Shown here in pieces: positions 43,933-52,866 of a DNA stretch of 61,460 bases. The stretch's first letter is position 1; every line of letters begins with the position of its first letter. The translations under genes and the position numbers were made by a program. The DNA comes from Pontibacter virosus (GTDB taxonomy: Bacteria; Bacteroidota; Bacteroidia; Cytophagales; Hymenobacteraceae). The stretch spans positions 1 to 61,460 of the forward strand of contig NZ_QEKI01000022.1 of assembly GCF_003096355.1 (NCBI RefSeq). Reading direction: 5' to 3'. The notes below the pieces were generated by a model that worked only from the letters and a program-made list of their open reading frames with translations, did no database searches and was not told the DNA's origin.

Positions 43933-46900
43933 CTAGAGCGTACGCTTCACTTCTTTCTCTACGTAAGCTTCGATCACGTCACCAATCTCGATGTCGTTGT
44001 ATCCTCTCAGGCTGATACCACACTCGTAACCCTGGCGCACTTCAGACACATCGTCTTTGAAACGCTTCAGTGCCAGAATCTCGCCATCGTGCACTACGAT
44101 GCCGTCACGTACCAAACGCACTCTGGAGTTACGCTGAATAGAGCCGTCTGTGATCATACAGCCTGCAATCGTACCAACCTTGGTGATGCGGAACACATCG
44201 CGAACTTCAGCGTTACCGGTAATCTCCTCTTTCATGGTAGGAGCAAGCATACCTTCCATCGCATCCTTCACCTCGTTAATGGCATCGTAGATGATGGAGT
44301 ACAGACGAACGTCGATTTGCTCCTGCTCTGCCAGTCTGCGGGCATTCTGCGAAGGACGCACCTGGAAACCAATGATGATCGCGTCGGAAGCCGAGGCAAG
44401 CAAAACGTCAGACTCAGAGATAGCGCCTACACCTTTGTTGATGATATTCACCTGCACCTCTGCTGTCGAAAGCTTCAACAGGGAATCGGAAAGTGCTTCC
44501 ACGGAACCGTCCACGTCACCTTTTACAATCACGTTCAGCTCCTTGAACGTACCGATCGCCAATCGACGGCCGATCTCGTCCAAAGTGATGTGCTTACGTG
44601 TGCGCAGGCTTTGCTCTCGCTGCAATTGCGCGCGGTTGCTTGCAATCTCACGGGCTTCACGCTCCGACTCCATTACCTGGAACTTGTCACCAGCCTGTGG
44701 TGCACCGTCAAGGCCAAGAAGCTGTACCGGAGTAGAAGGGCCAGCCACTTTCATTTTGCGACCGCGGTGGTCTGTCATGGCTTTTACTCTACCGTAATGA
44801 GAGCCTGCCAGCACCACATCGCCAATATTCAGCGTACCCGTCTGCACCAGCACGGTAGCTACATAGCCACGACCTTTATCAAGCGATGCTTCAATCACAG
44901 TACCAACTGCATTTCTGTCCGGGTTAGCCTTAAGCTCCAGCAGTTCCGCTTCAAGCAGTACTTTTTCCAGCAGGTCATTTACACCCTGACCAGTTTTGGC
45001 AGAGACTTCCTGCGACTGGTATTTACCACCCCACTCTTCAACCAGAATATTCATCTGGGCAAGTTCCTCACGCACCTTATCTGGGTTAGCGCTTGGCTTG
45101 TCAATCTTGTTCAGAGCAATGATGATCGGCGAGCCAGCAGCCTGTGCGTGGTTGATCGCTTCTTTTGTCTGTGGCATCACCGAGTCGTCGGCCGCTACCA
45201 CAATAATAACAACGTCTGTTACTTTCGCACCACGGGCACGCATGGCCGTAAAGGCTTCGTGACCAGGAGTATCGAGGAAGGTAACAGTACGGCCGCCTTC
45301 GGTTTTCACGCTGTAGGCACCAATGTGCTGCGTGATACCGCCAGCCTCGCCCGCAGTTACGTTGGCATTACGTATATAGTCGAGGAGGGAAGTTTTACCA
45401 TGGTCAACGTGACCCATGATGGTCACAATCGGAGCGCGGTCCAACAGATCCTCTTCGTTTTCTTCCAGAGCTTCTTCAAGCGCCTGCTCATCTTCTGATG
45501 TGATGAACTCAACGGAATAGCCGAACTCGTCTGCAATGATGGTGATGGCTTCGGCATCAAGGCGTTGGTTGATGGATACGAACATACCCAGCTGCATACA
45601 TACCTTGATGACATCATTCACGCTCACGTTCATCAGCGCGGCCAGGTCATTAGCTGATACGAATTCTGTTACACGCAGGGTCTTCGACTCTGCCTGCTCC
45701 ATCAAACGACGCTCTTCTGTTGCATCCGCAATAGCAGAGCGCTTCTCACGACGGTATTTGGCACGGTTACCACCGCCCCCTTTACCGCCGCTTAGCTTAG
45801 CAAGCGTCGCTTTGATCTGCTCCTGGATTTCCTTATCCGTTACTTCTGCTTTTTCTACACGTGGTCCCGAGGCATTGCGTGGTCCACGTCCGCCTGGGCC
45901 TCCAGGTCCGCCACCAGGACGTTGTCCCGGACGATTGCCCTGATAGCCTCCGCCTCCGCCACCCGTATGCTGGATAGGCCGAGCCTGTGGATTAGAAACA
46001 CTTTGTCCCTGGCTCTGGCTGCCACCCTGTTCCGGGCCAGCCACAATAATGCGCTTGCGCTTTTTCTTCTTACCGGCCTTCTTGTCATCAGAAGACGCTA
46101 CCGGCTTGGTTCCTTTTCTACGGGAGCTGTCTGGCAATTCAATCTTGCCTAGCACCGTAAGGCCTTTCAGCTGGTCGGCTTTTGCTGTAATTGTTTCTAT
46201 TTGTTCTGGTCCTTTTTCTTCAGGAGTGGCAGGTGCCGGCTTTTCCGGTGCCTGTGGTGCCGCTGCTTGCGCAGGAGCCTGTTCTTTTTCAACTGGTTTG
46301 TCAGCTGGTTTCTGTTCCGCAGCAGGGGCAGGAGGCGTTGCCGATTGCTGTGGCGTTTCAGCTTTTGGAGCTTCCACCTGAGGGGTTTCGGCTTTAGGTG
46401 TTTCGGCTGCAGGTGCGGCAGGTGTTTCCTGCACAGGCGCTGCCGGCTTCTCCACAGGCTTCTCTTCCTGAGGAGCAGCAACTGGCTGCTCAGGCGCTTT
46501 CGCTTCCGGGGCTTTTGGCTGCTCCGCTGCAGGCGCCTTTGGCTCTTCAGGCTTAGGAGCAGCCTTCGGCACTGGACGGCCTTTGGCGTCAAGCTCTATT
46601 TTGCCGAGTACTTTTATACCCGGGAGTTTTGATTCAACTGGCGCTGGCGCTGGTTCTGCTCTTGGCTTCGCCTCTGCGGCTTCGCTTTTCGGCTGCTGCG
46701 CGTTCTTGATCAGAATCTCTTGCTCAGGCTCTGATGTTTTCTTTGGCTCATGATGAGGCTCCGATTCCACAATCTGGTTGCTTTGTGGTTTCTTGCCGAT
46801 ATTCAGTTCTTCTGCTTCAATCTTGTCTTGCATTGAAGAGGCGAACTCCTTAGCCAGCATACCGAACTGCTCTGCCGTGATTTTGGTGGTGGGTTTGTTT

Positions 46901-47004
46901 TCCACGTCAAAGCCTTTAGCAGAGAGGTAATCCACAATGGTAGCTGTACCAATGTTTAAAGTAGTTGCAACCTGTTTGAGCCTCCTGATTTTGTCTTCTG
47001 CCAT
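43933..47004 (-). CDS. infB: translation initiation factor IF-2
   Basis: A 1023-residue GTPase that places fMet-tRNA on the small ribosomal subunit. N-terminal IF2_N motif (RRLKQVATTLNIGTATIVDYLS), a long Pro/Ala/Glu/Lys-rich linker (about residues 90-300), a Gly/Arg-rich segment near residues 335-380, then the G domain: G1 GHVDHGKTS at about 531, G3 DTPGHEAF and G4 NKID. Domains II-IV follow. It ends the rimP-nusA-infB operon. Confidence 0.97.
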   Translation of the reverse strand: MAEDKIRRLKQVATTLNIGTATIVDYLSAKGFDVENKPTTKITAEQFGMLAKEFASSMQDKIEAEELNIGKKPQSNQIVESEPHHEPKKTSEPEQEILIKNAQQPKSEAAEAKPRAEPAPAPVESKLPGIKVLGKIELDAKGRPVPKAAPKPEEPKAPAAEQPKAPEAKAPEQPVAAPQEEKPVEKPAAPVQETPAAPAAETPKAETPQVEAPKAETPQQSATPPAPAAEQKPADKPVEKEQAPAQAAAPQAPEKPAPATPEEKGPEQIETITAKADQLKGLTVLGKIELPDSSRRKGTKPVASSDDKKAGKKKKRKRIIVAGPEQGGSQSQGQSVSNPQARPIQHTGGGGGGYQGNRPGQRPGGGPGGPGGRGPRNASGPRVEKAEVTDKEIQEQIKATLAKLSGGKGGGGNRAKYRREKRSAIADATEERRLMEQAESKTLRVTEFVSANDLAALMNVSVNDVIKVCMQLGMFVSINQRLDAEAITIIADEFGYSVEFITSEDEQALEEALEENEEDLLDRAPIVTIMGHVDHGKTSLLDYIRNANVTAGEAGGITQHIGAYSVKTEGGRTVTFLDTPGHEAFTAMRARGAKVTDVVIIVVAADDSVMPQTKEAINHAQAAGSPIIIALNKIDKPSANPDKVREELAQMNILVEEWGGKYQSQEVSAKTGQGVNDLLEKVLLEAELLELKANPDRNAVGTVIEASLDKGRGYVATVLVQTGTLNIGDVVLAGSHYGRVKAMTDHRGRKMKVAGPSTPVQLLGLDGAPQAGDKFQVMESEREAREIASNRAQLQREQSLRTRKHITLDEIGRRLAIGTFKELNVIVKGDVDGSVEALSDSLLKLSTAEVQVNIINKGVGAISESDVLLASASDAIIIGFQVRPSQNARRLAEQEQIDVRLYSIIYDAINEVKDAMEGMLAPTMKEEITGNAEVRDVFRITKVGTIAGCMITDGSIQRNSRVRLVRDGIVVHDGEILALKRFKDDVSEVRQGYECGISLRGYNDIEIGDVIEAYVEKEVKRTL

Positions 47005-47121
47005 GTTCTGATATGCTGTCTTTATTATTCTGTTAATATACTATAGCTGCCTTGCAAGGTATAGAACTGAGCCCCGTTCTGAATATTTTTCAAAATTACA
47101 GTAACGGAGCGCAACTCACAA

Positions 47122-48375
47122 CTATTGATTGTCTTCTTCTTCCAACTCTTCGCGCAGGATAGAGAGCACGCTTTCAATCGTTTCTTCTTCCAATTCTGTT
47201 CTGCGAAGCAGGTCTTCTTTCGAAACGGCCAGTACGCTCTTGGCTGTGTCCAAACCGATGCGACGCAGTTCTGCAATCACCCAGTCCTCGATTTCGTCTG
47301 TGAATTCCTCCAGGCTGATGTCTTCTTCGTACACCTCGGACTCGCGGAACACATCGATCTCCATGTCCACCAGTTTGCTGGCCAGCTTAATGTTCTGTCC
47401 GCCTTTACCAATGGCCAGGGAAACCTGGTCTGGCTTCAGAAACACCGATACGCGGCCACTCTCGTTGTCTATTTTCATGCTGGTGATCTTAGCCGGGCTA
47501 AGGGCACGCTGAATGTAGAGTTCCAGGTTGTCGGTGTAATTGATCACGTCGATGTTCTCGTTCTCCAGCTCGCGCACGATGCTGTGAATACGGGAACCCT
47601 TCATGCCCACACAGGCACCAACCGGGTCAATACGGTCGTCAAACGATTCTACGGCTACTTTGGCACGCTCGCCGGGCTCACGCACAATTTTTTTGATCGC
47701 GATCAGGCCGTCGTAAATCTCTGGTACCTCGTTCTCAAACAGGCGCTCCAAAAATGCTGGGGATGTACGGGAAAGAATGATCTTCGGGTTGCCGTTCACG
47801 ATCTCAACACGCTGTACTACAGCGCGCACCACGTCGCCTTTGCGATAGCGGTCCTTCGGGATCTGCTCGCCTTTCGGGATCAGCAGTTCGTTTTCTTCCT
47901 GGTCGAGCAGCAACACTTCGCGGTTCCATACCTGGTATACCTCACCCGAGATGATCTCACCCACCAGGTCCTTATACTTCTGGAAGAGGAGCTCTTTCTC
48001 CATGTCCTTGATGCGCTGGATCAGGGTCTGACGGGCAGTCAATACAGCGCGTCGACCGAAGTCTTCCAACTGTATCTCTTCCGATACCTCTTCACCCACC
48101 TCAAAGTCAGGTTCAATCTTCTGCGCCTCCGATAGGGCGATCTTGTCATGATCCCAGATGTCCTCCGAGTTGTCGTCCACGATTTCGCGGTTGCGCCAGA
48201 TTTCGAGGTCACCCTTTTCCACGTTCAGGATGATGTCAAAGTTCTCGTCGGTACCCCACTTTTTGCGGATCATGGTACGGAATACATCCTCCAGGATGCG
48301 CATCATCGTCGGGCGGTCTATGTTCTTGAATTTCGCAAATTCAGCGAACGACTCGATCAGGACTGAACTGTTCAT
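47122..48375 (-). CDS. nusA: transcription termination/antitermination factor NusA
   Basis: A 417-residue RNA polymerase-binding protein: N-terminal domain (residues 1-130), S1 domain (GEIISGEVYQVWNREVLL to about 205), two KH domains (GACVGMKGSRIHSIVRELENE and VSLAIGKGGQNIKLASKL) and a C-terminal helix-hairpin-like region. It modulates pausing, termination and antitermination. It lacks the extended C-terminal repeats of the E. coli protein. It lies 7 bases after rimP. Confidence 0.96.
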   Translation of the reverse strand: MNSSVLIESFAEFAKFKNIDRPTMMRILEDVFRTMIRKKWGTDENFDIILNVEKGDLEIWRNREIVDDNSEDIWDHDKIALSEAQKIEPDFEVGEEVSEEIQLEDFGRRAVLTARQTLIQRIKDMEKELLFQKYKDLVGEIISGEVYQVWNREVLLLDQEENELLIPKGEQIPKDRYRKGDVVRAVVQRVEIVNGNPKIILSRTSPAFLERLFENEVPEIYDGLIAIKKIVREPGERAKVAVESFDDRIDPVGACVGMKGSRIHSIVRELENENIDVINYTDNLELYIQRALSPAKITSMKIDNESGRVSVFLKPDQVSLAIGKGGQNIKLASKLVDMEIDVFRESEVYEEDISLEEFTDEIEDWVIAELRRIGLDTAKSVLAVSKEDLLRRTELEEETIESVLSILREELEEEDNQ

Positions 48376-48382
48376 TATTTTA

Positions 48383-48856
48383 TCATTTAAAAGATATTAC
48401 AACATTTGCTTTTACAATCTCCCCGAAAGGTATTTGCACAGGCTCATACGTTGCCTTTTTGCCTTTTTGTTTGATTTCTTGTGTCAGGTTTATACCTGTT
48501 TCTGTTACTTCCTCCAGCTTGCCGGTTTTCTCGGTGCCGTCCTGCATTTTCAGTTTCAGGCTACGACCGATGTTTCGCTTGTACTGCTGCGGCTGCGAGA
48601 GTGGAAAGTCCACACCCGGTGAGCTCACCTCCAGCACATAAGACATTTCCTCGCCATACTCCTCTACGATCTTTGCATTGACGCGGCGGCTAATGCTGGC
48701 GCACTGGTCTATTGTGATGCCCTGCTCGCCATCAGCCAGCACAGTTATCTTAGGGCGCACTGCCGAATCAGACACCGTTACATCTACGATGAAAAGGTCG
48801 TTTTCAGGTAGACTGGCCTCAGCCATGACGCGAATATTTTGTGCCGTTATTGCCAT
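48383..48856 (-). CDS. rimP: ribosome maturation factor RimP
   Basis: A 157-residue protein needed for 30S assembly. It shows the two-domain pattern: N-terminal domain with DNDLFIVDVTVSDS and IDQCASISRRVNAKI, then EVSSPGVDFPLSQPQQYKRNIGR and a C-terminal beta domain. The ATG at 48856 is used; an in-frame TTG six bases upstream is less likely. It is the first gene of the operon. Confidence 0.94.
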   Translation of the reverse strand: MAITAQNIRVMAEASLPENDLFIVDVTVSDSAVRPKITVLADGEQGITIDQCASISRRVNAKIVEEYGEEMSYVLEVSSPGVDFPLSQPQQYKRNIGRSLKLKMQDGTEKTGKLEEVTETGINLTQEIKQKGKKATYEPVQIPFGEIVKANVVISFK

Positions 48857-48878
48857 AGTCAATTAAAGAAAATAAAGA

Positions 48879-48897
48879 AGGGGACCTCGCGTCCCCT
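48879..48897 (-). promoter_or_regulatory. leader hairpin of rimP-nusA-infB, possible attenuator
   Basis: AGGGGAC/GTCCCCT (48879-48885, 48891-48897) pairs perfectly around a 5-base loop. On the minus strand it is followed by TCTTTATTTTCTTT, a U-rich run, and lies between the promoter candidate at 48920 and the rimP ATG at 48856. A hairpin plus U-tract in the leader is the layout of an intrinsic attenuator. Confidence 0.5.
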
Positions 48898-48919
48898 CAT
48901 CTCCTTGGAAATAATGTCA

Positions 48920-48950
48920 CAAATTTACTATAAAAACATTATATAAACAA
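48920..48950 (-). promoter_or_regulatory. promoter of rimP-nusA-infB
   Basis: On the minus strand TTG (plus 48948-48950), a 20-base spacer and TAAATTTG (plus 48920-48927) match the Bacteroidota TTTG/TAnnTTTG consensus. Transcription would start near 48913, giving a leader of about 57 bases that contains the hairpin above. Confidence 0.6.
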
Positions 48951-49030
48951 CAATATGTGTTGAAGTGCGCTGTAATTATATGGTTTCTGGATATTTCGAG
49001 GGGCATTTGGGCAATTATTCTGAAGCTAGG

Positions 49031-49064
49031 TTTGACATTCCTACAGGCATAATTTGTAAGTTTG
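49031..49064 (+). promoter_or_regulatory. promoter of the EEP-family gene
   Basis: TTTG at 49031-49034, a 22-base spacer and TAAGTTTG at 49057-49064 match the consensus. The predicted +1 falls on or next to the GTG at 49070. Confidence 0.5.
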
Positions 49065-49069
49065 CCACC

Positions 49070-50200
49070 GTGGCAGGTACATTCAAACAAATACGCCGGA
49101 AAATCTGGCTGATCCTCAATATCCTGGTGGTGCTTTGGCTGCTGCTCGGGGTGTTAAGCATGCGCGTGCCCCCCTACGAATTCTGGCCTGCCGGCTTCAT
49201 GGCTTTCTCACTTCCAGGTGCGCTGGTCCTCAATTTTCTATTCTTTATTTACTGGCTTTTGAAGCGCTCCTGGTATGTGTTTCTGCCCCTTGCCGTTATC
49301 GGTCTTGGCTGGAACCATTACGGTCGGCTGGTGTCCATTTCATGGGATAAGGAGTTGCCAACAGGAACCAAAACGCTGGAGGTGCTCAGCTTCAACGTGC
49401 ATATTTTCAACGCCTACGAAAAGATTGTGGAAGGTGTGCCGCGTGTGTCGGAAGAGATGGTCGACTGGGTAGCTACGCATCCTGCCGATGTGTTCTGCCT
49501 GCAGGAGTTTTACAGCCGCGTCAACTCCACTGAGTTTAATAATTTCAACCGGATCGGGAAAAGGTATAACCGGTATGTGTTCGCCTCTACTTACCAGAGT
49601 GACCGTATTGTTTCTGATGTTGGCGTTGTAATTTTCTCAAAATATCCTATCGTAAGTGGGAATACACTGCACTTCTCAAATACAACAAAACGTAGCGCCA
49701 ACCGGGCCGCCTGGGTTGACATTAACGTGAAAGGGGATACGGTCAGGGTATACGCCGTGCACCTGCAGTCAATGAGCATCAGGGCAGAAGATATCGAGAA
49801 TACTTACACTGCAATAGGCGACGAGGCAAGCTTTAAAAAAGAGAGCCGCAACCTGGCCCGCCGTCTGCGCATGGGCTTTCGCGCCCGGGCTATGCAGGTG
49901 CAGGAGTTGCTCGACCATGTGAAAACTTCACCTTATCCGGTTATCGTGACGGGCGACTTTAACGACATCCCGTTTAGCTATACCTACAGTCAGCTGGTAA
50001 GCGAGTTGAACAACTCTTTTGAGAAGGCTGGCAATGGTGTAGGGGCTACGTACAACGGACCTTTGCCATTCCTGCGTATTGATAACCAGTTCTACAGCGA
50101 AGGACTGGAGGCGCACGATTTTAAAACACACTACGAAATGCCGCTCTCCGACCACTTCCCCATTTCGGCGACCTACGTCATCAAACCGAAGGAGGAGTAA
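49070..50200 (+). CDS. membrane-anchored endonuclease/exonuclease/phosphatase family protein
   Basis: A 376-residue protein if translation starts at GTG 49070. Three hydrophobic helices occupy residues about 12-85. The EEP catalytic domain follows with LEVLSFNVHIFN, VFCLQEFYS (metal-binding Glu), YAVHLQS, VTGDFNDIPFS (Asp/Asn) and C-terminal LSDHFPISATYV (Asp/His). The fold covers DNases, sphingomyelinases and inositol phosphatases; the substrate is unknown. The frame is open further left, but that part lies on the promoter. Confidence 0.8.
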   Translation: MAGTFKQIRRKIWLILNILVVLWLLLGVLSMRVPPYEFWPAGFMAFSLPGALVLNFLFFIYWLLKRSWYVFLPLAVIGLGWNHYGRLVSISWDKELPTGTKTLEVLSFNVHIFNAYEKIVEGVPRVSEEMVDWVATHPADVFCLQEFYSRVNSTEFNNFNRIGKRYNRYVFASTYQSDRIVSDVGVVIFSKYPIVSGNTLHFSNTTKRSANRAAWVDINVKGDTVRVYAVHLQSMSIRAEDIENTYTAIGDEASFKKESRNLARRLRMGFRARAMQVQELLDHVKTSPYPVIVTGDFNDIPFSYTYSQLVSELNNSFEKAGNGVGATYNGPLPFLRIDNQFYSEGLEAHDFKTHYEMPLSDHFPISATYVIKPKEE

Positions 50201-50221
50201 GGTACTGCCGGTATAATTTTT

Positions 50222-50229
50222 TAGTTTTG
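50222..50229 (+). promoter_or_regulatory. candidate -7 element for cysS
   Basis: TAGTTTTG is a perfect TAnnTTTG. No upstream TTTG lies at the proper distance. It would leave an 80-base leader before the cysS ATG at 50317. Confidence 0.4.
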
Positions 50230-50316
50230 AACATTGGTTGGCCAGTTGAGTTAACCGGAATAATTAAGTATAAACAGAAGGCATGCTCCTTGCGCATGCT
50301 GTGCTTTATCGATACC

Positions 50317-51810
50317 ATGCAACACAAACTGAACCTGTACAACACGCTCACGCGCAAAAAAGAACTGTTCGAACCGCTGCACGCACCCTTTGTGGGTATG
50401 TACGTTTGCGGACCGACGGTGTACGGTGAGCCGCACCTAGGCCATGCACGCAGTGCCGTTACCTTCGATGTGCTGTACCGTTACCTCAAATACCTGGGCT
50501 ACAAGGTGCGCTACGTGCGCAACATCACCGACGTAGGGCACCTTGAAAACGATGCCGATGAAGGCGAGGACAAGATCCAGAAGAGAGCGAAGCTGGAGCA
50601 CCTCGAACCGATGGAAGTGGTACAACATTATACCAATGTGTACCAGCAGGACATGGCCACGCTGAATGCAAAGTCACCTGACATAGAACCGCGTGCTTCC
50701 GGCCACATCATCGAGCAGATTCAGATGATACAGGAGATACTCGAGAATGGCATGGCTTACGAGGTGAACGGTTCGGTATACTTTGATGTGCCAACCTACC
50801 ATAAGAATAACAACTACGGCAAGCTGTCCGGTCGCATTATTGAGGATTTGCTGAGCAACACCCGTGACACAGAGGGGCAGGGCGAAAAGCGTTCGCCGCT
50901 GGACTTCGCGCTCTGGAAAAAAGCCTCGCCGCAGCACATCATGCGCTGGCCTTCTCCTTGGAGCGACGGCTTCCCGGGCTGGCACCTCGAGTGCTCGGCC
51001 ATGAGCCGCAAGTACCTGGGCGAAACCTTCGACATCCATGGTGGTGGACTTGATCTGATGTTCCCGCACCACGAATGCGAGATCGCGCAGAGCCAAGCGA
51101 GCCACAGTCATAGTGATGCCGCCCGCTACTGGGTGCACAACAACATGATCACGGTGAACGGGCAGAAGATGGGCAAGTCGCTGGGCAACTTCATCAACCT
51201 GAGCGAGCTCTTTAGTGGTAATCACCAAATGTTGGAGCAGGCCTACAGTCCGATGACCATTCGCTTCTTTATCCTGCAGGCGCATTACCGCAGCCCCCTC
51301 GACTTTAGCAACGAGGCGCTGCAGGCTGCTCAAAAAGGGTATAGAAAGCTGATGAACGGTATGCGCGTACTTGAGAAGTTGAACTACCCGGAGGAAGGCG
51401 TAGATACGCCGGATGAGAAGCTGAATGATGATCTGCTGAAGCTGACAGAGGACTGCTTCCGCGGCTTGAACGATGACCTGAACACGGCCCGCGCAATCGC
51501 TTCGCTTTTCAACCTGCTCAAGAAGATTAACAGCCTATACCTGGGGCAGCTGCAGATTGGGGCGCTAACGCGCGGCACTTTCGATACTATCCGCACAACC
51601 TATACCGAACTGGTAAGCAATGTGCTGGGACTGAAAGATGAGCCGACTGCTGACATGGAAAATATGCTGGAATTGGTACTCGGCTTTTACAAAGAAGCAA
51701 AGGAGAATAAAGCGTATGACAAGGTAGATGCTATCCGTGCTGAACTGAAAAAGCAAGGCATCGTGATCAAGGACCTGAAAACCGGAATTGACTGGGCTTA
51801 TGAAGAATAA
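50317..51810 (+). CDS. cysS: cysteinyl-tRNA synthetase
   Basis: A 497-residue class I synthetase. The zinc/cysteine-binding Cys31 (YVCGPTVYG) precedes the HIGH box HLGH (residues 40-43). The KMSKS loop is KMGKS in GQKMGKSLGNF. The second zinc-ligand region WHLECSAMS and HHECEIAQS are intact. The ATG at 50317 is chosen because it begins the family-like sequence; the upstream open frame begins with TTG and carries no similarity. It overlaps or abuts the M28 lipoprotein gene and is probably co-transcribed. Confidence 0.95.
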   Translation: MQHKLNLYNTLTRKKELFEPLHAPFVGMYVCGPTVYGEPHLGHARSAVTFDVLYRYLKYLGYKVRYVRNITDVGHLENDADEGEDKIQKRAKLEHLEPMEVVQHYTNVYQQDMATLNAKSPDIEPRASGHIIEQIQMIQEILENGMAYEVNGSVYFDVPTYHKNNNYGKLSGRIIEDLLSNTRDTEGQGEKRSPLDFALWKKASPQHIMRWPSPWSDGFPGWHLECSAMSRKYLGETFDIHGGGLDLMFPHHECEIAQSQASHSHSDAARYWVHNNMITVNGQKMGKSLGNFINLSELFSGNHQMLEQAYSPMTIRFFILQAHYRSPLDFSNEALQAAQKGYRKLMNGMRVLEKLNYPEEGVDTPDEKLNDDLLKLTEDCFRGLNDDLNTARAIASLFNLLKKINSLYLGQLQIGALTRGTFDTIRTTYTELVSNVLGLKDEPTADMENMLELVLGFYKEAKENKAYDKVDAIRAELKKQGIVIKDLKTGIDWAYEE

Positions 51811-51811
51811 T

Positions 51812-52813
51812 ATGAAGCTACTGGCTATGCTGCTGTTTGGAGCGATGGGACTTAACAGCTGCGACTCTTCTGAGAACGGAAGCAGCAACGAACGTGTGGC
51901 GACTACAGAGGTGGAAGAAGCTGTGGTGCAGGCGCCTGAGTTCAATGCCGACTCGGCTTATCACTTTGTGGACCGGCAGGTGGCTTTCGGGCCCCGCGTG
52001 CCCAACACGGCAGAGCATTACAAAACAGGGGAGTGGCTGATCGAAACGCTGCGCGGTTACGGTGCCGAAGTACAGGTACAGACCTTCCAGGCAAAGGCTT
52101 TTGATGGCACCATGCTGAACCTGCGCAACATTATCGGCACCATCAACCCGAACGCAACCAAACGGGTACTGCTGGCCGCGCATTGGGATACACGCCCCTT
52201 TGCTGACAAAGACGATAAGGACCAGAACAAACCCATCGACGGCGCTAACGACGGTGCCAGTGGCGTGGGCGTGCTACTCGAAATTGCCCGCACCATACAG
52301 GCTGCTGAGCAGAAACCAGGTATAGGCATCGACATCATTTTCTTTGATGGGGAAGACTACGGCCGTCCGGACAACAGTGAGCATCCCTACATGCAGGACG
52401 ATTGGTGTCTGGGTTCGCAGTACTGGAGCAAGAACAAGCACAAGTCGAATTACAAAGCGAACTACGGCATCCTGCTCGACATGGTAGGAGCCGAGAATGC
52501 CAAGTTTGCCCGTGAGGGGACGTCTATGCAGTATGCTCGCAACATTGTGGACAAGGTATGGCGTGCTGGTAACCGCATTGGCTACTCTGACTACTTTAAG
52601 TATGTGAACGCCCCGGCCATTACCGACGACCACTATTACGTGAACACAGTGGCAGGCATCCGCATGATCGACATCATCGAGTACAACATGGCGAACCAGG
52701 ACGACTACTTTGGACACTACCATCACCGCCATACCGACACGATGGATATCATCAGCAAGAACACTCTGAAGGCAGTAGGCCAAACCGTGCTTCACGTGCT
52801 GTATAACGAGTAG
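51812..52813 (+). CDS. M28-type zinc peptidase/glutaminyl cyclase-like lipoprotein
   Basis: A 333-residue lipoprotein with signal peptide and lipobox ending in Cys (GLNSC). M28 metal-ligand motifs are visible in order: LLAAHWDTRPF (His, Asp), GANDGASGVGVLLE (bridging Asp), FFDGEDYG (Glu) and a C-terminal HTDTMD (His). The spacing also fits glutaminyl-peptide cyclotransferase, which converts N-terminal Gln to pyroglutamate, a common modification of Bacteroidota exported proteins. The sequence does not settle peptidase versus cyclase. The start is ATG 51812, one base after the cysS stop (alternative ATG 51800). Confidence 0.86.
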   Translation: MKLLAMLLFGAMGLNSCDSSENGSSNERVATTEVEEAVVQAPEFNADSAYHFVDRQVAFGPRVPNTAEHYKTGEWLIETLRGYGAEVQVQTFQAKAFDGTMLNLRNIIGTINPNATKRVLLAAHWDTRPFADKDDKDQNKPIDGANDGASGVGVLLEIARTIQAAEQKPGIGIDIIFFDGEDYGRPDNSEHPYMQDDWCLGSQYWSKNKHKSNYKANYGILLDMVGAENAKFAREGTSMQYARNIVDKVWRAGNRIGYSDYFKYVNAPAITDDHYYVNTVAGIRMIDIIEYNMANQDDYFGHYHHRHTDTMDIISKNTLKAVGQTVLHVLYNE

Positions 52814-52830
52814 GGCTATACCTAGTCAGC

Positions 52831-52866
52831 AATAAAAAAGGCGCTCCATGGAGCGCCTTTTTTATT
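52831..52866. terminator. perfect bidirectional terminator between convergent genes
   Basis: A 36-base perfect palindrome (18+18) with A6/T6 ends around a GGCGCTCC stem. It serves the M28 gene on plus (18 bases after the stop) and the lipoprotein gene on minus. The minus-strand stop codon lies within its right arm. Confidence 0.95.

Noticed and set aside
44089..45498. 469-codon frame opposite infB
   Set aside because: Same reason: antisense to IF-2, no domain, no promoter.
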